Assembly (NCBI RefSeq): GCF_003259175.1 | Contig: NZ_QGOK01000006.1 | Span: 124,001 to 188,000, forward strand | Length of the DNA stretch: 64,000 nt | DNA from: Marinomonas shanghaiensis | GTDB taxonomy: Bacteria > Pseudomonadota > Gammaproteobacteria > Pseudomonadales > Marinomonadaceae | Direction: 5' to 3' | Shown here: positions 36,909-44,429 of the stretch, piece by piece | Layout: each line of letters begins with the position of its first letter | Numbering within the stretch: position 1 is the first letter of the stretch | Made by a program: the position numbers and the translations under genes | The notes under the pieces: model-generated | The model's input: only the letters and a program-made list of their open reading frames with translations | Told to the model about the DNA's origin: nothing | Database searches by the model: none

Positions 36909-36984
36909 GGGTCGTTAGCTCAGTTGGTAGAGCAGTTGACTTTTAATCAATTGGTCACTGGTTCGAATCCAGTACGACCCACCA
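36909..36984 (+). tRNA. tRNA-Lys (TTT), copy 1
   Basis: 76-base cloverleaf, GGGTCGT acceptor, anticodon TTT in CTTTTAA, encoded CCA. Appears identical to the copy at 37210. Confidence 0.97.
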
Positions 36985-37026
36985 ACTATCCCTATAATGC
37001 TTTTATTCTGTACTAGCCTGATTAAT

Positions 37027-37102
37027 TCCTCGATAGCTCAGTTGGTAGAGCAAATGACTGTTAATCATTGGGTCACTGGTTCGAGTCCAGTTCGAGGAGC
37101 CA
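37027..37102 (+). tRNA. tRNA-Asn (GTT), copy 2
   Basis: Second copy, with the same acceptor, anticodon GTT and CCA as the gene at 36638. Confidence 0.97.
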
Positions 37103-37103
37103 T

Positions 37104-37180
37104 CGGAGTATAGCGCAGTCTGGTAGCGCGCCTGCTTTGGGAGCAGGATGTCGGGGGTTCGAATCCCTCTACTCCGACCA
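37104..37180 (+). tRNA. tRNA-Pro (TGG), copy 2
   Basis: Second copy, one base after tRNA-Asn. Anticodon TGG and encoded CCA. Confidence 0.97.
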
Positions 37181-37209
37181 TCAGTAAATTAAAGAATACT
37201 TCATAGAGC

Positions 37210-37285
37210 GGGTCGTTAGCTCAGTTGGTAGAGCAGTTGACTTTTAATCAATTGGTCACTGGTTCGAATCCAGTACGACCCACCA
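37210..37285 (+). tRNA. tRNA-Lys (TTT), copy 2
   Basis: Second copy and last gene of the array. Anticodon TTT and encoded CCA. No obvious terminator hairpin follows at once. Confidence 0.97.
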
Positions 37286-37914
37286 TTCTCTCGCTTTTAA
37301 AATCCTCATATTCCCTTTATCTTCAAAATTACTTGTCTGTGTTTCATTGCTGCTTTCGCGGTGCTTCATTTTTAAAAAATCAAAAGTCTTATCTGTGTTA
37401 TTTAGGTGTGATTTGTGCGCTCACCTTTGGCTTCATGTGTTGCTTCAATAGTGGTTGTGCCTCTCTATCTAGTCTGTCAATCCGTGTGGGTAAATCGACT
37501 AGAGGTGTGCCTAGAGTGGGTGTAAGGGTGATGTGTGGACCATAGAGATCTGTAGTGGCGCGCGTTCTCCTGGTGAGCAAAGCGCTCTGTTGTTGGGTTG
37601 GGTGAATTGTGGAGGAGGAGGTTTATCGCGAGCGTTGTTGCGTCGTTTCTCTTGTGGTGTGGGTGTTCTCTTTAGGGTTGGGTGATCTGTAGATAGATTG
37701 TGGCTTTATGTGAGTTGTTTATTGATAGCTTGGTGTTTGGTTTGAATTGTTTGTAGTTCGACGAGATTTTGCGGTTGCAGTTTTTTTAGTGGCAAGGTTT
37801 TATTTTTTTGATGGTGGTAAATATTTTGTCTTGCTAGGGTTTGAGTTGATGACTGTAATTTTTGATAAGATTTAATATATAGATAAACGATTGATCTATA
37901 AGGATAAGAGCTAA
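37286..37914. other. Gene-free G/T-rich region
   Basis: 629 bp between the tRNA array and tRNA-Tyr. No convincing coding frame; the open frames are short, overlap tRNA genes or have no family features. From about 37440 to 37860 the plus strand is strikingly rich in G and T and poor in C, with repeated GGGTTGGGTGA-like words (near 37598 and 37677). It could be decayed sequence, an untranslated tail of the tRNA transcript, or an unrecognised RNA. Confidence 0.5.
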
Positions 37915-37998
<84 letters not shown>

Positions 37999-38004
37999 AC
38001 AGCA

Positions 38005-38029
38005 GCGCGGCAAATAATATATGCCGCGC
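38005..38029 (-). promoter_or_regulatory. GC-rich hairpin 5' of tRNA-Tyr
   Basis: GCGCGGCA (38005-38012) and TGCCGCGC (38022-38029) form a perfect 8-bp stem around an A/T loop, six bases before the tRNA-Tyr 5' end. No U tract follows on the minus strand, so an RNA-processing or mRNA-protecting role is more likely than simple termination. Confidence 0.5.
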
Positions 38030-38051
38030 CTCTATCTGTAAACACTTTTTT

Positions 38052-39026
38052 CTATTTTTTTAAAAGTTTTTCCAGTTTTGCTTTCATGCGCTCTTCTGGA
38101 GACAAATTATCATAGGCTTCATCTTCGCGGCTTTTAACGGGCTGCGGTTTTGATGATGTTTTGGCCTTAGGTGTTGGCGCTGATTGAGGTTTTTTATGCT
38201 GAGCTGGGCGATCCGCTTTGGGGCGATTGGCCGTTTTAGGGCGATCGGTTGTCTTGGGACGGTTGAATGTTTTTTGCTCTTTCTTGGGGATCATGGATTC
38301 GGGGAGGGCAGGCTCATCGTTTACAGCAACACCTTCAAGATCAACGCGTGGCTGACCTGACAATAGGCACTTCTTATAGCGATCTGAGCGCGTATAAGCG
38401 GCTAGGGCACGTTTTTGTTTGCTGGCGTTGAAGTCATCGTCCAGTATCATGTCTTTGTCTATGCCCACTTTTAGTGGCTTAGGTTGATTCCAGTCAAACG
38501 CTTTGGGGTAACGGTCTTCAAGCATTTTTATTAGACGGCGATTGTTTTTTTGATTTTTTTGGCGCTTTTTTTGTTCAGGCGTCAACGTTGCTGTCTCTGT
38601 AGTGCTGTCACTTGCTTCTTGTACGCTAGTGTCGTTATCGACTAGTTTGTCGTCTTTTTGCAAGCCGTTAAGCTCTGTTTGTTGTGTGGTCATGTAATCA
38701 ATCTGTTCTATTGTCGTGGTTGTGGTGCTGCTATCAGCATGCTCGTGCAATAAATCGAAATTCAGTTGTTGTTCAACTGCATTTGTTTGTATTGCTTGCT
38801 CAGGGGTCGATAAAACACCTAAAAGATCAAGAGAGTCTTCTATATAGAGCTGTAATTGATCTTCAGGTGACCGATCGGCCATATGTTGCAATAAATCCAT
38901 TGAGGCGCTGTACTCAATGGGAAGGTCGTTCTTTTCTTTTAGTTTTTTTATTTCCTCGTTCGCATTTTCTAACTGTTTGGTTAGCCAGTTAATTTTTGCT
39001 TCGAGTTTGGCTATAAGTTGTTCCAT
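38052..39026 (-). CDS. ProQ/FinO-domain RNA-binding protein
   Basis: 324-residue protein of three parts. Residues 1-32 are a predicted coiled coil (LEAKINWLTKQLENANEEIKKL). Residues about 35-150 are acidic and Ser/Thr/Gln-rich, probably disordered. Residues about 163-235 match the ProQ/FinO domain: RRLIKMLEDRYPKAFDWNQ, KPLKVGIDKDM, KRALAAYTRSDRYKKCL, PRVDLEGVAV. The tail (about 245-324) is Lys/Pro-rich with repeated RPK units. ProQ-type proteins bind structured RNAs and modulate sRNA regulation. It lies downstream of flagellar-type genes in the same direction, 13 bp after a small membrane ORF. Confidence 0.85.
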   Translation of the reverse strand: MEQLIAKLEAKINWLTKQLENANEEIKKLKEKNDLPIEYSASMDLLQHMADRSPEDQLQLYIEDSLDLLGVLSTPEQAIQTNAVEQQLNFDLLHEHADSSTTTTTIEQIDYMTTQQTELNGLQKDDKLVDNDTSVQEASDSTTETATLTPEQKKRQKNQKNNRRLIKMLEDRYPKAFDWNQPKPLKVGIDKDMILDDDFNASKQKRALAAYTRSDRYKKCLLSGQPRVDLEGVAVNDEPALPESMIPKKEQKTFNRPKTTDRPKTANRPKADRPAQHKKPQSAPTPKAKTSSKPQPVKSREDEAYDNLSPEERMKAKLEKLLKK

Positions 39027-39039
39027 AAAGACACAAGGC

Positions 39040-39207
39040 TCAATATTGTATTGGAGTCAGCGGAATGCTGGGTGTATTGCTTGTGCCAATCATCTCTTTT
39101 CGCTGATCGTCGCTTGGTAGCGTAATGATAATGCCATTATCATTTTGCCACCAAATATAAGTTGTTACGATCACAAAACTCGCGACGAAAATGGGTGTTA
39201 GCTTCAT
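39040..39207 (-). CDS. Small single-pass membrane protein, 55 residues
   Basis: An open frame not usually called because of its size. The N-terminus MKLTPIFVASFVIVTTYIWW is a likely membrane helix or uncleaved signal, followed by a short polar tail ending PIQY. It fits exactly between the outer-membrane-type gene (28 bp) and the ProQ-domain gene (13 bp), and explains that gap. The ribosome-binding site is weak (CAAAAGCAAG), so expression is uncertain. No family recognised. Confidence 0.5.
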   Translation of the reverse strand: MKLTPIFVASFVIVTTYIWWQNDNGIIITLPSDDQRKEMIGTSNTPSIPLTPIQY

Positions 39208-39235
39208 CTTGCTTTTGGGTCTTATCGTTATTTAA

Positions 39236-39709
39236 TTAAAACGTTAACCCTGCGCCTACCATGACGTGTTTGTCATAAGTGTCGCTGCTGCTATTGAGCA
39301 CTTTGACAAAAACATCGAGTCGAGATACGTCTGATATACCTATGCGAAAGCCCGCTTCTGGATAATAGACCGTTTCGTCCAAAAATGAGACGCCGCCACC
39401 AATAAATGACCACATGGGGATACCTGGTAGTATCTGTAGTGCTGGTGTGGCGCTGTAATAGCGAGAACCTAGCGTGATAGCGTTTTCGAATTTTTCACCG
39501 ATGACAAACGACAACCCGCCATAAAATGAAATATTCTCAGGCAAAGTATATTCCATATTGGCACCAATAATGGAGGTGACATTGGTTTCTCCATCCGGTG
39601 TGGTTGGACGTGCAGCGGCGGATTCAAAATTTATTAAACTCGCAATTTGACCTTCTGCTGATGCGTTTGCACTGACGAGAACTAAAGCTGCAAGTAAGAA
39701 TGGTCTCAT
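39236..39709 (-). CDS. Small outer-membrane beta-barrel-like protein
   Basis: 157-residue protein with a clear signal peptide (1-18, ending ASA). The mature part alternates hydrophobic and polar residues in strands (ENISFYGGLSFVIGEKF, AITLGSRYYSATPALQI, MWSFIGGGVSFLDE, RLDVFVKVLN) and ends HVMVGAGLTF with a C-terminal Phe, typical of outer-membrane barrels. No named family recognised. Its start overlaps the stop of the upstream coiled-coil gene by ATGA, indicating coupled translation. Confidence 0.7.
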   Translation of the reverse strand: MRPFLLAALVLVSANASAEGQIASLINFESAAARPTTPDGETNVTSIIGANMEYTLPENISFYGGLSFVIGEKFENAITLGSRYYSATPALQILPGIPMWSFIGGGVSFLDETVYYPEAGFRIGISDVSRLDVFVKVLNSSSDTYDKHVMVGAGLTF

Positions 39710-39936
39710 TGTTTGTTATCCATTTGATTTAGGCGATTCAGCATCTGAGAAAGAGAAGATTCCCAGTTTGACTGCTGTTCTTTGGTTTGGTTTAGGGTGT
39801 TTTGGATGTCGCTTTTTTCTTCGCTAAGCTCGTAGTTTTGCATTTCCAATTCTGAAATGCGTTTACGTAATGAGCCAATCTCTTCAACCGCTTCGTTAAT
39901 GCGTTGTTCTAGGTGGTGTAATAGTTCGTTATTCAT
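39706..39936 (-). CDS. Small coiled-coil protein
   Basis: 76-residue, almost entirely helical protein with strong heptad pattern: LLHHLEQRINEAVEEIGSLRKRISELEMQNYELSEEK. It resembles ZapB-type division coiled-coil proteins in size and composition, but the match is not specific. Its stop overlaps the following outer-membrane-type gene. Being after flgT it may relate to flagella or cell-pole organisation, which is inference. Confidence 0.65.
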   Translation of the reverse strand: MNNELLHHLEQRINEAVEEIGSLRKRISELEMQNYELSEEKSDIQNTLNQTKEQQSNWESSLSQMLNRLNQMDNKQ

Positions 39937-39996
39937 TATATCTGTCCTAAAAATAAAAAATCGCCGTTTAGTGTACAGGCGTAGAGTTGTATAAAA

Positions 39997-41187
39997 TTAC
40001 CAAGCAATCACGACATCTTGTTGTTGCACGTTTAGTATATGAGAGTCAACAACGAGTTCTCCAACGGAAAAGTTGGGTTGAACTTGTTTGATTGTAACAC
40101 TGATATTGGCATTATTCAGCTGTGTTTGAGTAGACTGTAACTGATTAAATACCTCGTAACGACGATATATATTAAATTTATCGCCCAGTTTTACACCGGC
40201 TATTGAGCCCGCTGATATGTGTATTCTATTGCCTTCTGTTCGGAAAATGTTGGCGATAAAAGGCTGGCATCTAAGTTGTTCACTTGCATCTAATGCGCTT
40301 TCTTTTAAGGCTTGTTGAACCACTTTACCATAGTGCACTGACCAAAATTTGGCGCTGCCAAAGCCAATTCTCGCGTGATCAGAGATGTCCCAATTGCCGA
40401 TTTCATTGTATCTGTGTTCAAATAAAAGTGCGCCACTAAAACCATCATATATGTAGATATCGACCACGAAGTTTCTTTCTTTATCGATGTCTTCTGAATC
40501 CTCTTTTGAATTTTTGTCATTTGGGTGTCTAAGATACACTTCGCTAATGTCTCTAATGACGCCGCTAATGATATATTGCACACCAAGTTGCTCGCTGATT
40601 CGTGTGAGATTGGTGAGAGAACCATCATAATTCGTCGAAGACGGGGCATTAATGATATCTGGGTAGATGGCAATATTCGTGGCGGTCAAGGCTTTTAAGT
40701 AGCCTTGTCTGTTTATTTCATCGGCTAAGTTTTTGGGCAACTCTCTCGAGATATTGCTAAGCTCTCCCAGTACCGCCTGTTGTGGAACCTGTAGCTCAAA
40801 CCCTGTTACTCCAACGGTTTTTTTATAATACCGTGTGGGACCCGAGCTGCATTGGGAGTCTGCGGTCACATCAACACGAGCGATCACTCTGAGAAAATCA
40901 CCATTTTGCTCTTCGGACAAAATGCGCGCTTTTTGTACATAGCCTGAGCTGCGTATTTCTAAATTCGATTCAACTTCGCCATTATAGAGTTCGTCTCTTA
41001 CATTTACTCTAGAGCCCGATTCTAAAACCGCTTGTTTAATCGCTTGTTGAGTGGCTCTGTAGCGAGCGTCAGCGATATCATTGTTGTAGATGATGGCTTC
41101 ACCAACCGCGTCTATGCTGTTAGCAAAGGTCGCAATTGGCAAGGTAAGAAAAAATGCGGTAATAAATGCGCGTTTTAGAGTGAACAT
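39997..41187 (-). CDS. flgT: Flagellar assembly protein FlgT
   Basis: 396-residue periplasmic protein needed in Vibrio for the H ring and stable basal body. Signal peptide 1-22 (ending TFA). The FlgT N-domain is seen as VGEAIIYNNDIADARYRATQQAIKQAVLESGSRV, the middle domain around KKTVGVTGFELQ...LSNISRELPKNLADEI, and the C-terminal SH3-like domain as ISAGSIAGVKLGDKFNIYR. It follows flgP by three bases; the two are one operon. Confidence 0.9.
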   Translation of the reverse strand: MFTLKRAFITAFFLTLPIATFANSIDAVGEAIIYNNDIADARYRATQQAIKQAVLESGSRVNVRDELYNGEVESNLEIRSSGYVQKARILSEEQNGDFLRVIARVDVTADSQCSSGPTRYYKKTVGVTGFELQVPQQAVLGELSNISRELPKNLADEINRQGYLKALTATNIAIYPDIINAPSSTNYDGSLTNLTRISEQLGVQYIISGVIRDISEVYLRHPNDKNSKEDSEDIDKERNFVVDIYIYDGFSGALLFEHRYNEIGNWDISDHARIGFGSAKFWSVHYGKVVQQALKESALDASEQLRCQPFIANIFRTEGNRIHISAGSIAGVKLGDKFNIYRRYEVFNQLQSTQTQLNNANISVTIKQVQPNFSVGELVVDSHILNVQQQDVVIAW

Positions 41188-41190
41188 TGG

Positions 41191-41817
41191 TTATTCAATA
41201 CTGTAAAAATTGGTTGTCGGAGTCGCCGTTTGAACATTGATAGCGCGATAGCCTGGTTGTACTTTGCAATTTGGGTCTGCTTGTACATTGTTAGAGCTTA
41301 CACATTGACGAAAGTTTTCTTGCAGTGCCATTTCTACCACGGTTTCAAATGTGCCATCCTCATGTTCTCTTTGAGAGACGACTTTGGCACCGACCAGATA
41401 GGCGTCAACATAGGTTCTCAATTCATCATTTTGCATGACCATGTTGCTAAGCGAGCTTGCACCATCGATTTTTAGACCGTAAACCCGTTCTGACAAGTTT
41501 CTGTAGGCGTCCAACATGGAGCTTCGCATTGTCATAATGCGAGCTTGAGATTGTGTTAGGCGCTTACTGGTCATCATGGCTGCGTAGCCTGTTGCGGTGA
41601 CAATAATAGGCTCTTGCTTGACAACGAAAACCGTATTGTTGGTGTTGACCGCTCCATTTTGTGTGTACGGATTCGATTGGCTTCCCACAACATTGCCATT
41701 ACAAGGCGCAACCGTCGTACAAGGCTGCCCATTTGCGGTTTGTTGATTAAGATTTTGACAACCAGCAAGCGTTATTGCACCTATGGCGATTAAAATCATT
41801 TTAAATGGTAGTGTCAT
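41191..41817 (-). CDS. flgP: Flagellar lipoprotein FlgP (LPP20 family)
   Basis: 208-residue outer-membrane lipoprotein; in Vibrio and Campylobacter FlgP forms basal-body discs or H-ring parts. The lipobox is LAGC (Cys20). The LPP20 domain has VTATGYAAMMTSKRLTQSQARIMTMRSSMLDAYRNLSERVYGLKIDG. ATG at 41817 (MTLPFKMILIAIGAITLAGC) is preferred because AAAGGG precedes it and the lipoprotein signal starts there; an upstream start at 41895 would put 26 polar residues before it. First gene of a leftward cluster. Confidence 0.88.
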   Translation of the reverse strand: MTLPFKMILIAIGAITLAGCQNLNQQTANGQPCTTVAPCNGNVVGSQSNPYTQNGAVNTNNTVFVVKQEPIIVTATGYAAMMTSKRLTQSQARIMTMRSSMLDAYRNLSERVYGLKIDGASSLSNMVMQNDELRTYVDAYLVGAKVVSQREHEDGTFETVVEMALQENFRQCVSSNNVQADPNCKVQPGYRAINVQTATPTTNFYSIE

Positions 41818-41952
41818 GGTGTGCCCTTTGTCTTTGAATGTAAGCCTTATTAAGACTTTTATCTGTTGCTGAAAAACCGAGGACTCATTATCCAATCGTT
41901 GCAGAGTAACTCAGTGTCACAAGTCACCATTGGTCAGAGTATGTTTGGATGT

Positions 41953-41981
41953 CTGTCGGCTTTTCAATATTGTGAGTTTGA
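41953..41981 (-). promoter_or_regulatory. Possible FliA (sigma-28) promoter for flgP
   Basis: On the minus strand TCAAA is followed after 16 bases by GCCGACAG, compared with the flagellar sigma-28 elements TCAAG/TAAAG and GCCGATAA. The spacing is one base long and the -35 match is partial. It lies about 135 bp upstream of flgP. Confidence 0.3.
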
Positions 41982-42181
41982 TCAACAAAATGTAAACCAT
42001 TTTAGGCTCTAGCGTCCATGTTTGCTTGTCTAAAAATGCTTTTTTTCTATGTTTTACATAGCGAATTTGTTTTTTATGTGTGTTTTTTGGGTTGTATCGA
42101 AGATTTTACGTTGAGGCGGTTTTTTCGAGAAGAAACTTTACATTTTTATTTGCTAGGTGAATGGTGGGCTAAGATGGAATA

Positions 42182-42201
42182 TACTGTTTTTTTATACAGT
42201 T
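42182..42201 (+). promoter_or_regulatory. LexA (SOS) box of dinB
   Basis: CTGT (42184-42187), eight A/T bases, ACAG (42196-42199), with the flanking TA and T of the extended consensus also matching. It ends 13 bp before the dinB ATG. This is the standard gammaproteobacterial LexA operator. Confidence 0.92.
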
Positions 42202-42213
42202 AATTTTGGTGTT

Positions 42214-43275
42214 ATGTCATTAAATCGCAAGATTATTCATATAGATGCCGATTGCTTTTACGCGGCAATAGAGATGCGCGATAACCCTAGATTGCGTGAC
42301 CTTCCTATTGCTGTAGGTGGTGCGGCTAATGGCCGTGGTGTCTTATCAACGGCAAATTATGTGGCTCGTGGTTATGGTGTGCGTTCAGCTATGCCGACAT
42401 CGGTAGCAATGCGTTTGTGTCCTACCTTGCTGGTTCTTCCTGGCGACATGAGTAAATACCGAGAAGCATCGACTCAAATGCAGGCTATTTTTCGAGAATT
42501 TACGCCTATTATTGAGCCGTTATCGTTAGATGAGGCTTACCTTGATGTGACGGATAGTCATGATTTTCAAGGCAGTGCGACGCGTATCGCCGAAGAAATA
42601 CGTTGTAGGATATTGGCTGAAATAGGCATTACCGTTTCTGCCGGAGTGGCGACTAATAAGTTTATTGCTAAAGTAGCCAGTGATTGGGATAAGCCGGATG
42701 GTTTAACGGTTGTCACACCGGAAAAGCAGTTTGAGTTTGTTTCCTCGATTCCAGTGAAATTTATTTCGGGAATCGGTCGGGTGGCCCAAGAAAAATTGGC
42801 ATCGTTAGGCGTGTTTACCTGCGCCGATTTACAACAATTGGATTTTGCTTTGTTACAAAAGCATTTTGGCAGCATGGCGTTTCGACTCTCTCAGTTTGCT
42901 TTAGGCATCGACAATCGTCCGGTTATGACGTCAAGAGAGAGGAAAAGCATCTCTGTGGAGCATACATTTTCGACTGATTTACGGGGTTTAGCAGCCTGCC
43001 AAGCCGTTATGCCGACGCTTTTAGCGGAATTGGCGGGACGCATGGCAGGTCGATGTTTGGAAGCGCAGTTGAGTAAATATTATTTAAAAATAAAGTTTGA
43101 TAATTTTAAGCAAACGACCATTGAGCAGCCCATTAAAAGCGCATTATCCGAATCCATTTTTTTGACCTTACTGGAGTTGGCTTATTCTCGATGTAGTCGT
43201 CCTGTGCGTTTGATTGGTGTTGGGTATCGCTTGTCTCCCCCTGAGCCTCATCAGTTACTTTTACCTTTTGAATAA
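42214..43275 (+). CDS. dinB: DNA polymerase IV
   Basis: Y-family translesion polymerase, 353 residues. The metal-binding motifs are KIIHIDADCFYAAIEMRDNP near the start and PLSLDEAYLDVT; the helix-hairpin-helix region is FISGIGRVAQEKLASLG, and the little-finger domain follows. ATG at 42214 (MSLNRKIIHIDAD) is chosen since family proteins start here and an in-frame ATG at 42157 lies upstream of the LexA box. The box makes it SOS-induced. Confidence 0.96.
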   Translation: MSLNRKIIHIDADCFYAAIEMRDNPRLRDLPIAVGGAANGRGVLSTANYVARGYGVRSAMPTSVAMRLCPTLLVLPGDMSKYREASTQMQAIFREFTPIIEPLSLDEAYLDVTDSHDFQGSATRIAEEIRCRILAEIGITVSAGVATNKFIAKVASDWDKPDGLTVVTPEKQFEFVSSIPVKFISGIGRVAQEKLASLGVFTCADLQQLDFALLQKHFGSMAFRLSQFALGIDNRPVMTSRERKSISVEHTFSTDLRGLAACQAVMPTLLAELAGRMAGRCLEAQLSKYYLKIKFDNFKQTTIEQPIKSALSESIFLTLLELAYSRCSRPVRLIGVGYRLSPPEPHQLLLPFE

Positions 43276-43349
43276 TTTGTTGAACAAATAATGACCAACT
43301 TTCTACGACTTTACTATACTGAAGTGATGAATAGTGTGGAGGGGTTGTT

Positions 43350-44330
43350 ATGTTTAGACAAGAGGATAAGTTGAACAAAGCAAACTTGAATGTGCCGGGG
43401 CCATTATCTCAGAGATTGAGATTTGAAGTGGAGCAAACGTTGGGGCGCTTGTATGCTGATCCGTCCTTAGTGGATTTGTTAGATCGTCTGTATTTACCTT
43501 TTGCTAGTTGGTTAAATGATAAGACTCGTGTGGGTCGTGGGCCTCTCGTTGTTGGGCTCGGTGGTACCCAAGGCTGTGGTAAAACGACTTTTTGCAACGT
43601 CATTAGTCGAATACTAAATAAAGGGTTCGATTTAAATTGCATCGTGCTCAGTTTAGACGATTTATACAGTACGCGTCATGAGCGGCTTAAATTTGCGAGC
43701 CAAACGGCTTCTATGTTTTCAGTGCGAGGCGTGCCGGGAACGCATGATGTGAGTCTGGCTTTGTTGCTTTTTGAAAGATTGAAGCATTTGAAGGACGGCG
43801 AGGTGATGAAATTTCCTTGTTTTGATAAATCGGTCGATGATCGTAAGCCAGTACATTTGTGGCAGGAGGTGAAAGGTCCGGTTGATGTCGTTTTGTTTGA
43901 GGGCTGGTGTGTGGGGGCGCCACCGATGCGAGGCGATATACAGCACCCAATGAATGCGCTGGAAGCGAATATGGATGCCGATTGTTTGTGGCGTAACAAG
44001 GTCAACCAGCTGTTAAAGGAAGATTATAAAAAACTGTTTGCTAAAATAGACTTAATGGTCTGGATGCAAGCCCCTAGTTATGATGTCGTTTATGGTTGGC
44101 GAAATAAGCAAGAGCGAGTGCTGGAGCGTCATCTTCATGACATACACGGTGTGTTATTGGATACCATTGACTTAAAAGTGATGTCTTCAGATGAGTTGAG
44201 GGGCTTTATGCAGTATTACGAAAGGCTGACTCGACACATGTTAGCGGTAATGCCAGAACGGGCTGATGTCTTGTTTCGATTGAATAAAGATCAAGAGGTT
44301 GTGGAGATGCGCTTTCCTTTAGAGCATTAG
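43350..44330 (+). CDS. P-loop kinase, D-glycerate 3-kinase type
   Basis: 326-residue kinase of the phosphoribulokinase/uridine-kinase-like fold. The Walker A loop is GLGGTQGCGKTTFC, followed by LSLDDLYSTRHERL, the RGVPGTHDVSLALLLFERL substrate region and VVLFEGWCVGAPP. These match the bacterial relatives of plant glycerate kinase (GLYK), which makes 3-phosphoglycerate. The exact substrate is inferred. It is single, with a terminator close behind. Confidence 0.85.
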   Translation: MFRQEDKLNKANLNVPGPLSQRLRFEVEQTLGRLYADPSLVDLLDRLYLPFASWLNDKTRVGRGPLVVGLGGTQGCGKTTFCNVISRILNKGFDLNCIVLSLDDLYSTRHERLKFASQTASMFSVRGVPGTHDVSLALLLFERLKHLKDGEVMKFPCFDKSVDDRKPVHLWQEVKGPVDVVLFEGWCVGAPPMRGDIQHPMNALEANMDADCLWRNKVNQLLKEDYKKLFAKIDLMVWMQAPSYDVVYGWRNKQERVLERHLHDIHGVLLDTIDLKVMSSDELRGFMQYYERLTRHMLAVMPERADVLFRLNKDQEVVEMRFPLEH

Positions 44331-44382
44331 ATTCAGCACTTTATTAAATTCAGATGATGGTCGAGTGACAAATGGCAATATG

Positions 44383-44417
44383 ATAGGCTATGGCAAATTG
44401 CGGTAGCCTATTTTTTT
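44383..44417 (+). terminator. Rho-independent terminator
   Basis: ATAGGCTA (44383-44390) pairs with TAGCCTAT (44404-44411), with inner GCAAATTGC symmetry, followed by seven T. It ends the kinase transcript and lies only about a dozen bases before the next gene. Confidence 0.85.
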
Positions 44418-44429
44418 GGAGTGTTAAAA

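Larger units (their letters stand above)
36638..37285 (+). repeat. Tandem tRNA block duplication
   Basis: Asn-Pro-(His)-Lys (36638-36984) is followed by Asn-Pro-Lys (37027-37285). The tRNA bodies look identical between blocks, while the spacers differ, and tRNA-His is found only in the first block. This indicates block duplication followed by loss or gain of tRNA-His, or homogenisation of separate copies. Confidence 0.85.
41818..42213. other. Intergenic region between flgP and dinB
   Basis: 396 bp between divergent genes. It holds the possible FliA promoter for flgP on the minus strand and the LexA box of dinB on the plus strand. No gene or RNA is recognised in the rest, which is A/T-rich. 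Confidence 0.6.

Noticed and set aside
36506..37285. tRNA array as an integration site for a mobile element
   Set aside because: No integrase, no partial tRNA repeat and no foreign-looking genes lie on either side in this window.
37225..37545. Plus-strand open frame starting MVEQLTFNQLVTGSNPVRP
   Set aside because: Its start lies inside tRNA-Lys and this peptide is a known artefact of reading tRNA genes; the rest has no family features.
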